From: Verrucomicrobiota bacterium
GTDB taxonomy: Bacteria > Verrucomicrobiota > Verrucomicrobiia > Limisphaerales > AV2
Length of the DNA: 8,153 bases
NCBI GenBank assembly: GCA_003218935.1
Contig: QHPA01000083.1
Coordinates: 1 to 8,153 of the forward strand
Direction of reading: 5' to 3'
In this document: piece by piece, positions 1 through 6,843 of the stretch
Position numbering within the stretch: position 1 is the first letter of the stretch
Layout: every line of letters begins with the position of its first letter
Program-made: the position numbers and the translations under genes
Notes under the pieces: generated by a model
Database searches by the model: none
What the model saw: only the letters and a program-made list of their open reading frames with translations
What the model was told of the DNA's origin: nothing

Positions 1-2011
1 TTAACCGTTTGTTGGCCGGCAGATCGTCCGTGCTCAAGAATAAATCCGAATCGTCGTCGCTGGAGACAAAGAAGGTGTAACTGCCAGTCGTCGGCGGGAT
101 GAAATATCCGCTAAACCTGTTCGCATAACCATCGGCGAAATTTATGCCCGATTCAAAGCTCCTCACGCCGCCGCTTAGATCGGAGCCGACCGTCGTTCCA
201 GCAAAGGACGGATTGCCCGCCGTGCCACCTTCAACTTCTGGTCTGGTGTGGCCCGGGAAGTATTCATATTTCAAAAAGCCGGTCGCAAACGGCGTCGTGT
301 TTACGGTCACCGTCGCTACTGTGCTGGTGAGGACGATGGATGAATTTGGAATGGTCACCACACAGTCGTATTGGCCGCCATCCGAAAGCGCGGACACGGC
401 GACGGGATAGGTAGTCGTGCTGGCAAAGCCGTTGGTGAGATTGACCCCGCCCTTGCGCCACTGGTAAAGCGGCGACAACTCGCCGTCGGTCTGTGCGGCC
501 ACGCTCACTGAGAAAGATTGCGATTCAAACACCGTCACATTCTGAGGCTGAGTAGTAATCGTGCCGGTAGTCACCGGACTGGTAACGTAAGAGATGACTC
601 CGTTGGTGAGCACGGTGGGGGTGCCATCGGTCAGAGTGCCGACATCGGCCAGCAACGTGAACGTGGCGCTGAAATTGTCACCGCCACCCCCTTCGTGATG
701 CACGCCCTCGATATAATAGCGGGTCCCGGCCACCAAAGAAATCCCGGTGGCAAAGGGCGGGCCGCCCGTGGGCGGATTGTTCGGGTCGGGAACCCATGAA
801 TCCGACCGTTTTTGGGCCGCAACGCTGGGGGCGCCGGTCGCCCCTGACCACGAGAGATCAGCACTCCAGGCAGTTTCCTGAGCAATCAGGCGTTTGTTCG
901 CGGGGCTTTCATCGGTGCTCAGAAACAGGTCCGAATCGTCGTCGGAACAGACAAAGAACACGTAAGGGCCGCTGGCCGTCGGAGTGAAATAGCCGCTGAC
1001 ACGGCGCGTGTAGCTGAAATCGGCGCCGCCCGGGCTCAACAAATCGACGGGAGCGTGAAAACTGGTGAACTCACTCACGGTAGCGGGATCGCCCGCAGTT
1101 CCATTCTCGACAGCGGCGCGGCTGTTTCCCAGCCACATCTCCTGTTTAAGTTTGCCGTTGACAACAACCGCGCCCGATGCCGAGACGGTCAGGGTCGCCG
1201 TCGAACTTGTATTTGTAATACCAGGCACGGTCACCACACAATCGAACGACGACCCACTGTCTGTGGACGAAGCGACTAAAGTATATTCCGTGCCGTTGGC
1301 ATTGGTGATACTCGCGCCGCCTTTGCGCCATTGGTAAAGCAGTGGAAACACACTGTCGGTTTGAACCGCGATCTTGAATTTGGCGATCGTTCCGGCGAAA
1401 ACCGTCGTGTTTTGAGGCTGAGTGGTGATCGTCAGCGTCGTAGGTGCCGGGCCAACAACCCCGATCAATTTGCCGGAAAGGTTTGAACCTTCACCATCCT
1501 GTGGGTAGTTATCTGTTCCGTGCACCCGGTAGGCGACTGCGAAGTTGTCTCCGCCGCCGAATTCGTTCATAACGCCCTCAATGTAGTATTGCTGGCCGGC
1601 GACCATCGAAATGCCGGAGGCAAAGGGGGAATTTGCAGTCGCGTCCTGCCAAGTATCGGAAGACCTTTGCTGCAAATCAGTGCCTCCGCCGGCATCGATT
1701 CTCCATTGGCGAGTGGCGTTCCAGCCCGGTTGTTGGGCGATCATGCGCTTGTTGGCCGGGGTATTGTCAGTGCTCAGGAAAAGATCCGATGTGTCGTCGG
1801 TCGATATGATGAAGTCATAAACCCCGGTAGCGGGTGGGACGAAAAAGCCGCTGATTCTCTCCGAGTAATTATTCGCAAAATCCATCACAGGGACTTCGAA
1901 GCTGGGCACGTAGTCACTGGGATAGGCAGGGTTGGTGCTCGGTGCGCCTGCCGTGCCTGCTTCAACACCCGCTTTTAGCACGCCACCCGGCCAGAATTCG
2001 TATCGTAGATA
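1..2011 (-). repeat. Three tandem PA14(-Ig) coding repeat units
   Basis: The gene is an internal tandem array. Unit 1 spans about 2011-1178 (PA14 plus Ig), unit 2 about 1156-287 (PA14 plus Ig), and unit 3 starts near 286 and is cut by the edge inside its PA14 domain. The P-A-N-K-R motif recurs near 1759-1745, 903-889 and 19-5, giving a period of about 860-880 bp (285-295 residues). Units 2 and 3 share S-D-D-D-S-D-L-F-L-S-T-D, while unit 1 has the variant T-D-D-T-S-D, so units 2 and 3 look closer to each other. Nucleotide identity is patchy, which suggests old duplication followed by divergence. Confidence 0.8.
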
Positions 2012-2092
2012 ACCAGGGACAAAAATCTGCGCCGCTTGAGCAGCCAAAGCCGAGCCCGCAAGCAATACTGCCGCCAGTAAGTTGAGTTTCAT
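1..2092 (-). CDS. Secreted PA14/Ig-like tandem-repeat protein, 3'-truncated by the window edge
   Basis: The frame opens with ATG at 2092-2090 and stays open to position 1 (697 codons plus one base), so the C-terminus lies outside the window. Residues 1 to about 21 form a signal peptide: Lys2, a Leu/Ala-rich core and Ala-x-Ala sites near residues 15-21. Three PA14-type domains follow, at about 28-190, 313-482 and from about 604. Each has an S-G-Y/F-F-x-P strand, a D-D-x-S-D-L-F-L-S-T-D motif and then P-A-N-K-R; the first two also reach a Y-Y-I-E-G-V strand. Two Ig-like domains lie between them (about 222-305 and 512-600), each starting near Q-P-Q-N and containing Y-Q-W-R-K-G-G and a single Cys (285, 577). 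PA14 domains often bind carbohydrate, sometimes through calcium held by paired Asp residues, so a glycan-binding or adhesion role is inferred. No catalytic domain is visible. No clear Shine-Dalgarno precedes the start, but the signal peptide begins there. It lies 73 bp downstream of the CRTAC1-type gene on the same strand. Being sure of the exact function needs the missing part. Confidence 0.88.
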   Translation of the reverse strand, partial: MKLNLLAAVLLAGSALAAQAAQIFVPGYLRYEFWPGGVLKAGVEAGTAGAPSTNPAYPSDYVPSFEVPVMDFANNYSERISGFFVPPATGVYDFIISTDDTSDLFLSTDNTPANKRMIAQQPGWNATRQWRIDAGGGTDLQQRSSDTWQDATANSPFASGISMVAGQQYYIEGVMNEFGGGDNFAVAYRVHGTDNYPQDGEGSNLSGKLIGVVGPAPTTLTITTQPQNTTVFAGTIAKFKIAVQTDSVFPLLYQWRKGGASITNANGTEYTLVASSTDSGSSFDCVVTVPGITNTSSTATLTVSASGAVVVNGKLKQEMWLGNSRAAVENGTAGDPATVSEFTSFHAPVDLLSPGGADFSYTRRVSGYFTPTASGPYVFFVCSDDDSDLFLSTDESPANKRLIAQETAWSADLSWSGATGAPSVAAQKRSDSWVPDPNNPPTGGPPFATGISLVAGTRYYIEGVHHEGGGGDNFSATFTLLADVGTLTDGTPTVLTNGVISYVTSPVTTGTITTQPQNVTVFESQSFSVSVAAQTDGELSPLYQWRKGGVNLTNGFASTTTYPVAVSALSDGGQYDCVVTIPNSSIVLTSTVATVTVNTTPFATGFLKYEYFPGHTRPEVEGGTAGNPSFAGTTVGSDLSGGVRSFESGINFADGYANRFSGYFIPPTTGSYTFFVSSDDDSDLFLSTDDLPANKRL

Positions 2093-2165
2093 AGAAAAAG
2101 TCGTGAGTTTCTTGAATTCGCCACATCGGGAACTGGACTCTTTTTCGCAGAATCTCTCGTTTTTG

Positions 2166-4229
2166 TCAACATTTTTTTTGCAAGATGCGATCTCCCGGTG
2201 GTGAAAAGGCGGTTTCGCTGGAAAGAGCTTTGTCTCCGCCCCGTTCTGCGGCACCACCAGGTCCACTCGCCCGAACTTTGAGCTTTGAACCTTGGTCTTC
2301 CACCGCTCCCGATTCGATGATTTCATAAATCCGGTTGGCCTTCACTCCGTTGACGGCGCTCCGTTTTCCGTTGCGCCACCTCACTTCAATGCGCATCGCA
2401 TTGGTCAGACTCCCGGCGGCAAACACCCGCATCGGATCATCACCGCTCAAGTATCTGCCCCCGCAGATCATCTCCTGGCTCTGCATCGGAACCGCCCCGC
2501 CGTAGAGCCAAATCCTGGCCCCGATACCCTGCGTGTTGGGCGCCTGACCCTTCAACCGCACCGCCACCCGCGGCGCATTGCTCTCGTTGCGGTAAAGGCC
2601 CGCCGCCCCGTTCATATTGTTCACCACCACATCCAGGTCCCCGTCGTTGTCCAAATCACACAAACACATCCCCTGCGACACCCCTTTGAAATCAAAGCCC
2701 CACGCATGACTCACTTCCCGAAAGGTGAGATCATGCTCGTTGCGAAACGCCTTGTTCGGCAGCGGTAGCGGCGGATACATCAACAGTTTGAAAGGCACCC
2801 TTTCCCGAGGCCAGGGTCCCAAGGCGTTGATTCGCTGGTCGGCATCGAGGTCCTGCGTGTCGAAGCTGTAGCCGGTCGTAATCAACAGGTCCTCGTAGCC
2901 GTCCAGGTCCACATCCAGAAAAACCGGACACCAGGACCATTCAGTGGCTTCGAGGCGGCTAAAAAATGCGATCTCCGAAAAAGTGCCGTCGCCGCGATTC
3001 AGAAACAGGGTGTTGCGCGCGACTTGAGGACGCTCAGGGTCGGTCCCGACTCCGCTCGGGAGCGAGGCGGTTTCTGTCTCGGAAAATTGGCTCATGCGCC
3101 GAACATGGTCTGCGCTCAACATGTCGAGAACGATGAAGTCATCCAGGCCGTCGCGGTTAACGTCCGCAAAATCGATGCCCATCGAGAAACTGCTGGTTTT
3201 CGTCAGAGCCCTTCCTGAGAGCGCGCGGAATTTTCCCCTGCCATCATTGATCCACACGCGGTCGGGACTCCAAAAATCGTTGCAAACATAGATGTCCGGC
3301 GCGCCGTTGCCATCAAGGTCCCGGAACATGACCGACTGCCCCCAATCCCGTGGAGGCGACGCGAGCGGCTTGCCTTCCTCATCCAGAAAAGAACCCTCTG
3401 TCCACGACACGGGTCTTAACTTCCCCTTGCCTTCATTCAGGTACAAAATGTCCGGCTCGCCACGTTCGCGCACCAGTCCTTCGGGAGTTAATAGATAGTC
3501 ATCGCGATCCTGAGGGCGCAGCATTCGACGGCCATTGACATTCAGCATGTCCAATCCAGTGCTGCGGATGGTCGTCGTGCGATAATTGGCGACGTAAAGG
3601 TCCAGGGTGCCGTTGCCATCCACGTCCGCCAGCGCCATCGACATGCTGCCCCGTCTCCGAATCAACCCGCTGTCCGTTGACTCGGTGAAATGGCCCTGGC
3701 CGTCGTTCAGGAACAATCGCGTCCCGCCCCCCAGCGAGTTGACCAGCAAATCCACATCACCGTCTCCGTCGATATCGGCGAAAACCGCCCCGGTGGAATA
3801 TTGCCCGGGGCACGCCACGCCGGCGCGGGCGGTGATGTCCTCGAATTTCCATTGGCCGAGGTTGCGGTAAAGCGCGTTGGGGTTGTCCAGCCCGCAAAAA
3901 TACAGGTCCACCCGTCCGTCGCCATCCACGTCGCCCGCCGCAACGCCGGAGCCATTCAGTCGGATTTGGTTCAGCGCGGCGTTCGTGTCCGACAACTGGT
4001 TTGTAAATCCGATTCCAGTCACCGACGGTGGCAGGAGCGTGAAGCCGGTTGAACCCGACTTCGCGACGGGCAGTTGAGCGCTTCGCCAGCCGTTGCCCGT
4101 CTGCCACTCGAGCGCGCTGCCGCTTTGGAGCGAGGAGACCAAAGCCACGGCAAAGCCCACTCGCGCTGCGCAAAACCTGGACCTGAGCGACCGGAGATAG
4201 TTTCGCACCCGATGCCGAATGCAGATCAT
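2166..4229 (-). CDS. CRTAC1-type secreted protein: FG-GAP/VCBS propeller plus ASPIC/UnbV domain (687 aa)
   Basis: This is a predicted exported beta-propeller protein of unknown function. Residues 1 to about 40 look like a signal peptide with a long Arg-rich n-region, a hydrophobic core (about 24-33) and a Ser-Gly-Ser-Ala stretch before Leu40. Seven calcium-loop motifs of the D-x-D-x-D-G-x-x-D type begin at residues 100, 152, 202, 304, 356, 439 and 525; the fifth has Asn in place of the second Asp. Such loops mark FG-GAP/VCBS blades as in integrin alpha chains. The ASPIC/UnbV domain covers about 552-637, with G-I-G-A-R-I at 568-573 and V-R-W-R-N-G at 616-621. About 50 further residues form a polar tail ending in Lys-Lys-Cys. 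The ATG at 4229 is the only ATG after an in-frame stop upstream; ribosome-site signal is weak. It diverges from the second CRTAC1-type gene and precedes the PA14/Ig gene, suggesting a shared surface role. ASPIC/UnbV proteins lack a settled biochemical function; substrate or partner is not predictable from sequence. Confidence 0.93.
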   Translation of the reverse strand: MICIRHRVRNYLRSLRSRFCAARVGFAVALVSSLQSGSALEWQTGNGWRSAQLPVAKSGSTGFTLLPPSVTGIGFTNQLSDTNAALNQIRLNGSGVAAGDVDGDGRVDLYFCGLDNPNALYRNLGQWKFEDITARAGVACPGQYSTGAVFADIDGDGDVDLLVNSLGGGTRLFLNDGQGHFTESTDSGLIRRRGSMSMALADVDGNGTLDLYVANYRTTTIRSTGLDMLNVNGRRMLRPQDRDDYLLTPEGLVRERGEPDILYLNEGKGKLRPVSWTEGSFLDEEGKPLASPPRDWGQSVMFRDLDGNGAPDIYVCNDFWSPDRVWINDGRGKFRALSGRALTKTSSFSMGIDFADVNRDGLDDFIVLDMLSADHVRRMSQFSETETASLPSGVGTDPERPQVARNTLFLNRGDGTFSEIAFFSRLEATEWSWCPVFLDVDLDGYEDLLITTGYSFDTQDLDADQRINALGPWPRERVPFKLLMYPPLPLPNKAFRNEHDLTFREVSHAWGFDFKGVSQGMCLCDLDNDGDLDVVVNNMNGAAGLYRNESNAPRVAVRLKGQAPNTQGIGARIWLYGGAVPMQSQEMICGGRYLSGDDPMRVFAAGSLTNAMRIEVRWRNGKRSAVNGVKANRIYEIIESGAVEDQGSKLKVRASGPGGAAERGGDKALSSETAFSPPGDRILQKKC

Positions 4230-4244
4230 TTGACTTTCGCGGCC

Positions 4245-4272
4245 AGCATATTGAAGCGGCAGGAAGAATCAA
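4245..4272 (-). promoter_or_regulatory. Weak sigma70-like promoter candidate for the minus-strand CRTAC1-type gene
   Basis: Read on the minus strand, TTGATT (4272-4267) and TATGCT (4250-4245) are separated by 16 bp. The -35 matches TTGACA at 4 of 6 positions and the -10 matches TATAAT at 4 of 6. The -10 ends 15 bp before the ATG at 4229, which would give a very short leader, consistent with the lack of a good Shine-Dalgarno. The match is chance-prone. Confidence 0.22.
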
Positions 4273-4273
4273 A

Positions 4274-4302
4274 TTGTGTTCTCAACCCGGCGCGACTAAA
4301 GT
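4274..4302 (+). promoter_or_regulatory. Weak sigma70-like promoter candidate for the plus-strand CRTAC1-type gene
   Basis: TTGTGT (4274-4279) and TAAAGT (4297-4302) are spaced by 17 bp, the ideal distance, with a leader of roughly 35 nt to the ATG at 4344. The -35 keeps only the TTG and final-position similarity is poor; the -10 matches 4 of 6. It lies next to the opposing candidate in the same 114-bp spacer, so a bound regulator or polymerase could affect both genes. Confidence 0.25.
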
Positions 4303-4343
4303 AGCACCGTTCAAACAGATTCACTTTAAGGTCTTCCTTTTGA

Positions 4344-6647
4344 ATGAGCGCTGCTCTCGCTCTGCAACGACAGCGGGTTCTTTCCTTCGCCCGCTGGTTC
4401 GTCCTCCTGTGTGCAATGGTTTTTTGTGGTTCCCGTCTTCGTTCCGCTCCTTACCAGGCGCCGGGGACAAAACAAATGGCCGAGCGGCTTCAGAAAATCT
4501 CCGCGCAGAGCAACCCGCGGAACAACCTTTACCTGAATCGCGAACGGGCGGATTTGTTTGGCAAGGAGTTGAACCAGTTGCTCGCGACGCCGGACTCGCT
4601 CGACAAAGGGACCAAAGTCCTCGACCTGGATTCCAGGTATGCCACGGAGTTGCTGCTGGCAGGCAAAAGCTGGGAGGCGATCGAGGAGTTCACGCGGCTT
4701 GATGCCTTTACCAGGACCAGTGGGGTCAATTTCGGCAGCCAAACACGCAGTTCGCTTCGGCATTTCCTGGCGATTGCATTCCTCCGGTTGGGCGAACAGG
4801 AGAATTGTCTGACCAATCACACCATCGATTCGTGTTTGATGCCGATCCGGGGCAACGGCGTTCACAAAATCCAGCGCGGCTCCCGCAAGGCCGCAGAACT
4901 TCTGACCGAGCAGTTGAACGAATTTCCAGACGACTTGAAAGCGCGATGGCTGCTCAACCTGGCTTACATGACCCTGGGCGAATATCCAGACCGTGTGCCG
5001 TCAAAGTGGCTGATTCCACCAAAGGCCTTTGAATCCGATTATCAAATGCCCCGGTTTTACGATGTCGCGGGCAACCTCGGGCTGGATTTGAATTCACTGT
5101 CCGGCGGCGTGATTGCCGAGGACTTCGACGGCGATGGCAACCTGGACATCATGATTTCCTCGCTCGGGGTCCAGGATCAATTGCGTTATTTCCACAACAA
5201 CGGCGACGGGACTTTCAGCGACCGCACTGAAGAAGCCGGATTATTGGGTGAAACGGGCGGGCTTAACATCATGCAGACCGATTACAACAACGACGGCTGG
5301 CCCGACGTGTTGGTGCTGCGTGGGGCGTGGTTCGGGGTCGAGGGACATTATCCACTGTCGTTGCTGCGCAACAATGGCAACGGCACGTTCGACGACGTCA
5401 CTGAGGAAGCCGGCCTGCTTCGCTTCCATCCGACGCAGGCGGCGACGTGGTTCGATTACAACAACGATGGTTGGCTGGATTTGTTTGCCGGCAACGAAAC
5501 GACTCCGGGCGACACGAACCGTTGCGAACTCTTTCGCAACAACGGCGACGGCACTTTTACCGAGTGCGCGGCTGAAGTCGGTTTGGACGCGATCGCGTTC
5601 ATCAAGGCGGTCACCAGCGGCGATTACAACAACGACGGCTGGCCGGACCTTCATGTCTCAAGTCGCGGTCAACCCAAGATGCTGTTTCGCAACGAGGGCC
5701 CGCAGGGCGCGGACAGGTCCCCCAAGGGCGCATGGAAATTCACCGACGTGGCGGCGCAAGCGGGCGTCACCGAGCCGCGTCATAGTTTTCCGACCTGGTT
5801 TTTTGATTATGACAACGATGGGTGGCTGGACATTTTTGTTTGTGGGTTTGCAATTACAGATGTCGGTGACATCGCCGCCGACTATCTCGGGCTCCCGACC
5901 AAAGCTGAACGAGCGCGGCTTTACCACAATAATCACGACGGCACTTTCACCGACGTTACCAAAGCAGCGCATCTCTACAAGGTCCTGCTTGGTATGGCCT
6001 GCAATTTTGGCGACCTGGACAATGACGGTTACCTCGACTTTTACCTCGGCACCGGCGACCCGGATTTAGGCACGCTGATTCCCAATCGGATGTTTCGTAA
6101 CGCGGGAGGTAAGTTCTTTCAGGACGTGACAGCGGCAGGAGGGTTTGGTCATTTGCAAAAAGGTCACGGGATCGCTTTCGCTGACATTGACAATGACGGC
6201 GACCAGGACATCTTCGCGAACATGGGCGGGGCGTACTCCGGCGACATTTACCGGAAGGCCCTGTTCGAGAATCCCGGCAACAGCAATCATTGGCTTAAAC
6301 TCAAGCTCGTCGGCGTTAAATCCAATCGCGCGGGCATTGGCGCGCGGATCAAGGTGATTGTGGAAACCGAGGCAGGGCAACGGGCGATTTACAAAACAGT
6401 CAATTCCGGCGGCAGTTTTGGCGCAAATCCGTTGCGACAGGAAATCGGTTTGGGCCAGGCGAAATCGATCTCTTCAGTGGAGGTTTTCTGGCCGGCATCC
6501 CGTACAACGCAAACTCTAAAGCAGATAAATCCGGACAGTTGTTACACGATAAGAGAGGACGATCCCCAACCGGTTTTAGTGAAGTTGAAGAGTTTCAAAC
6601 TGGCAACTGCATTAAAGAGCCATTCGCACCACACGCAGGAGCACTAA
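4344..6647 (+). CDS. CRTAC1-type secreted protein with TPR-like N-terminus, seven-loop propeller and ASPIC/UnbV domain (767 aa)
   Basis: A predicted exported protein of unknown biochemical role. Residues about 9-35 form a signal sequence (Arg-rich n-region, then a Trp-Phe-Val-Leu-Leu-Cys-Ala-Met-Val-Phe core). Residues about 44-225 are helical and TPR-like, for example L-L-L-A-G-K-S-W-E-A-I near 104-114 and R-W-L-L-N-L-A-Y-M-T-L-G-E near 196-210, the latter typical of long CRTAC1-family proteins. They contain Cys155 and Cys164 flanking His159. Seven calcium loops start near residues 259, 313, 371, 427, 488, 557 and 614 at a regular 54-69-residue spacing. They alternate with R-N-N-G-D-G-T-F strands, so a seven-bladed propeller is likely. 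The ASPIC/UnbV domain covers about 648-740, with A-G-I-G-A-R-I in its first part, followed by a short His-rich tail. A TGA immediately before the ATG, in frame, excludes an earlier start. AAGG at 4328-4331 is a weak, distant ribosome site. Partner proteins or glycans are plausible ligands, by inference only. Confidence 0.94.
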   Translation: MSAALALQRQRVLSFARWFVLLCAMVFCGSRLRSAPYQAPGTKQMAERLQKISAQSNPRNNLYLNRERADLFGKELNQLLATPDSLDKGTKVLDLDSRYATELLLAGKSWEAIEEFTRLDAFTRTSGVNFGSQTRSSLRHFLAIAFLRLGEQENCLTNHTIDSCLMPIRGNGVHKIQRGSRKAAELLTEQLNEFPDDLKARWLLNLAYMTLGEYPDRVPSKWLIPPKAFESDYQMPRFYDVAGNLGLDLNSLSGGVIAEDFDGDGNLDIMISSLGVQDQLRYFHNNGDGTFSDRTEEAGLLGETGGLNIMQTDYNNDGWPDVLVLRGAWFGVEGHYPLSLLRNNGNGTFDDVTEEAGLLRFHPTQAATWFDYNNDGWLDLFAGNETTPGDTNRCELFRNNGDGTFTECAAEVGLDAIAFIKAVTSGDYNNDGWPDLHVSSRGQPKMLFRNEGPQGADRSPKGAWKFTDVAAQAGVTEPRHSFPTWFFDYDNDGWLDIFVCGFAITDVGDIAADYLGLPTKAERARLYHNNHDGTFTDVTKAAHLYKVLLGMACNFGDLDNDGYLDFYLGTGDPDLGTLIPNRMFRNAGGKFFQDVTAAGGFGHLQKGHGIAFADIDNDGDQDIFANMGGAYSGDIYRKALFENPGNSNHWLKLKLVGVKSNRAGIGARIKVIVETEAGQRAIYKTVNSGGSFGANPLRQEIGLGQAKSISSVEVFWPASRTTQTLKQINPDSCYTIREDDPQPVLVKLKSFKLATALKSHSHHTQEH
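5280..5648 (+). repeat. Near-identical 27-bp coding repeats at propeller calcium loops
   Basis: Positions 5280-5306 and 5622-5648 encode the same nine residues (D-Y-N-N-D-G-W-P-D) and differ at one base in 27. A third, more diverged copy at 5454-5480 encodes the same motif with Leu for Pro. They are the calcium-binding loops of blades 2, 4 and 3. Identical synonymous codons in two copies suggest recent duplication or gene conversion, or strong codon preference. Confidence 0.75.
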
Positions 6648-6843
6648 TCCCGAGTTCTCTCTTTTGCGGTTTGCTCGAGCACCTCACACGCGGAGTTGCC
6701 TCGAATTGGGTTGACGCGTTTCTGCGCCAGGACGATTTCTCGTTGACCGCACAGTAATTTCCTCAGCATGTCGCGCCGGGTGAAAAAAAGAGACCGGGCT
6801 TGTGTTCCCGGTCTCTTTCGCGTCGATTGACTAAACTTGTCTC
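6648..6843. other. Convergent intergenic spacer without a gene
   Basis: These 196 bp separate the 3' ends of two converging genes. Apart from the hairpin at 6787-6818 I see no conserved RNA, promoter pair or credible small gene. A plus-strand frame at 6539-6757 overlaps the end of the CRTAC1-type gene but has no recognisable motif or ribosome site. Confidence 0.6.
6783..6818 (-). terminator. Intrinsic terminator, strongest on the minus strand, possibly bidirectional
   Basis: Positions 6787-6798 (AAAGAGACCGGG) pair perfectly with 6807-6818 (CCCGGTCTCTTT) around an 8-nt loop, a 12-bp stem with a GC-rich loop-side half. The run of seven A at 6783-6789 becomes a U-tract in minus-strand RNA, so it ends the gene whose stop codon is at 6844-6846, about 26 bp upstream in that direction. 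In plus-strand RNA only three U follow the stem before C, so termination of the opposing gene here would be weaker, though it has no other visible terminator. Confidence 0.88.

Noticed and set aside
1520..1978. 152-codon plus-strand frame antisense to the PA14/Ig gene.
   Set aside because: The sense frame encodes the first PA14 domain; the antisense product has no motif or ribosome site.
1..2011. Regularly spaced repeats considered as a CRISPR-like or non-coding array.
   Set aside because: The period of about 860-880 bp, open reading frame and PA14/Ig motifs show coding domain duplication.
2164..2169. Perfect TTGACA -35 hexamer on the minus strand overlapping the stop codon of the CRTAC1-type gene, upstream of the PA14/Ig gene.
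   Set aside because: At 16-19 bp spacing the downstream sequence is a G/A-rich stretch with no TATAAT-like hexamer, so I do not call a promoter; read-through from the upstream gene is as likely.
2292..2768. 158-codon plus-strand frame antisense to the minus-strand CRTAC1-type gene.
   Set aside because: No recognisable domain, Pro/His/Arg-rich composition typical of an antisense shadow, and the sense strand encodes a conserved domain.
4326..4865. 179-codon minus-strand frame opposite the start of the plus-strand CRTAC1-type gene.
   Set aside because: It overlaps the signal peptide and TPR-like coding region of a clearly conserved gene and shows no domain of its own.
5248..6069. 273-codon plus-strand frame rich in Arg and Thr.
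   Set aside because: It lies entirely inside the plus-strand CRTAC1-type gene in another frame; its length is explained by the repeated, GC-rich calcium-loop codons.
6539..6757. 72-codon plus-strand frame overlapping the end of the CRTAC1-type gene and the convergent spacer.
   Set aside because: No ribosome site, domain or composition supporting a real small protein.
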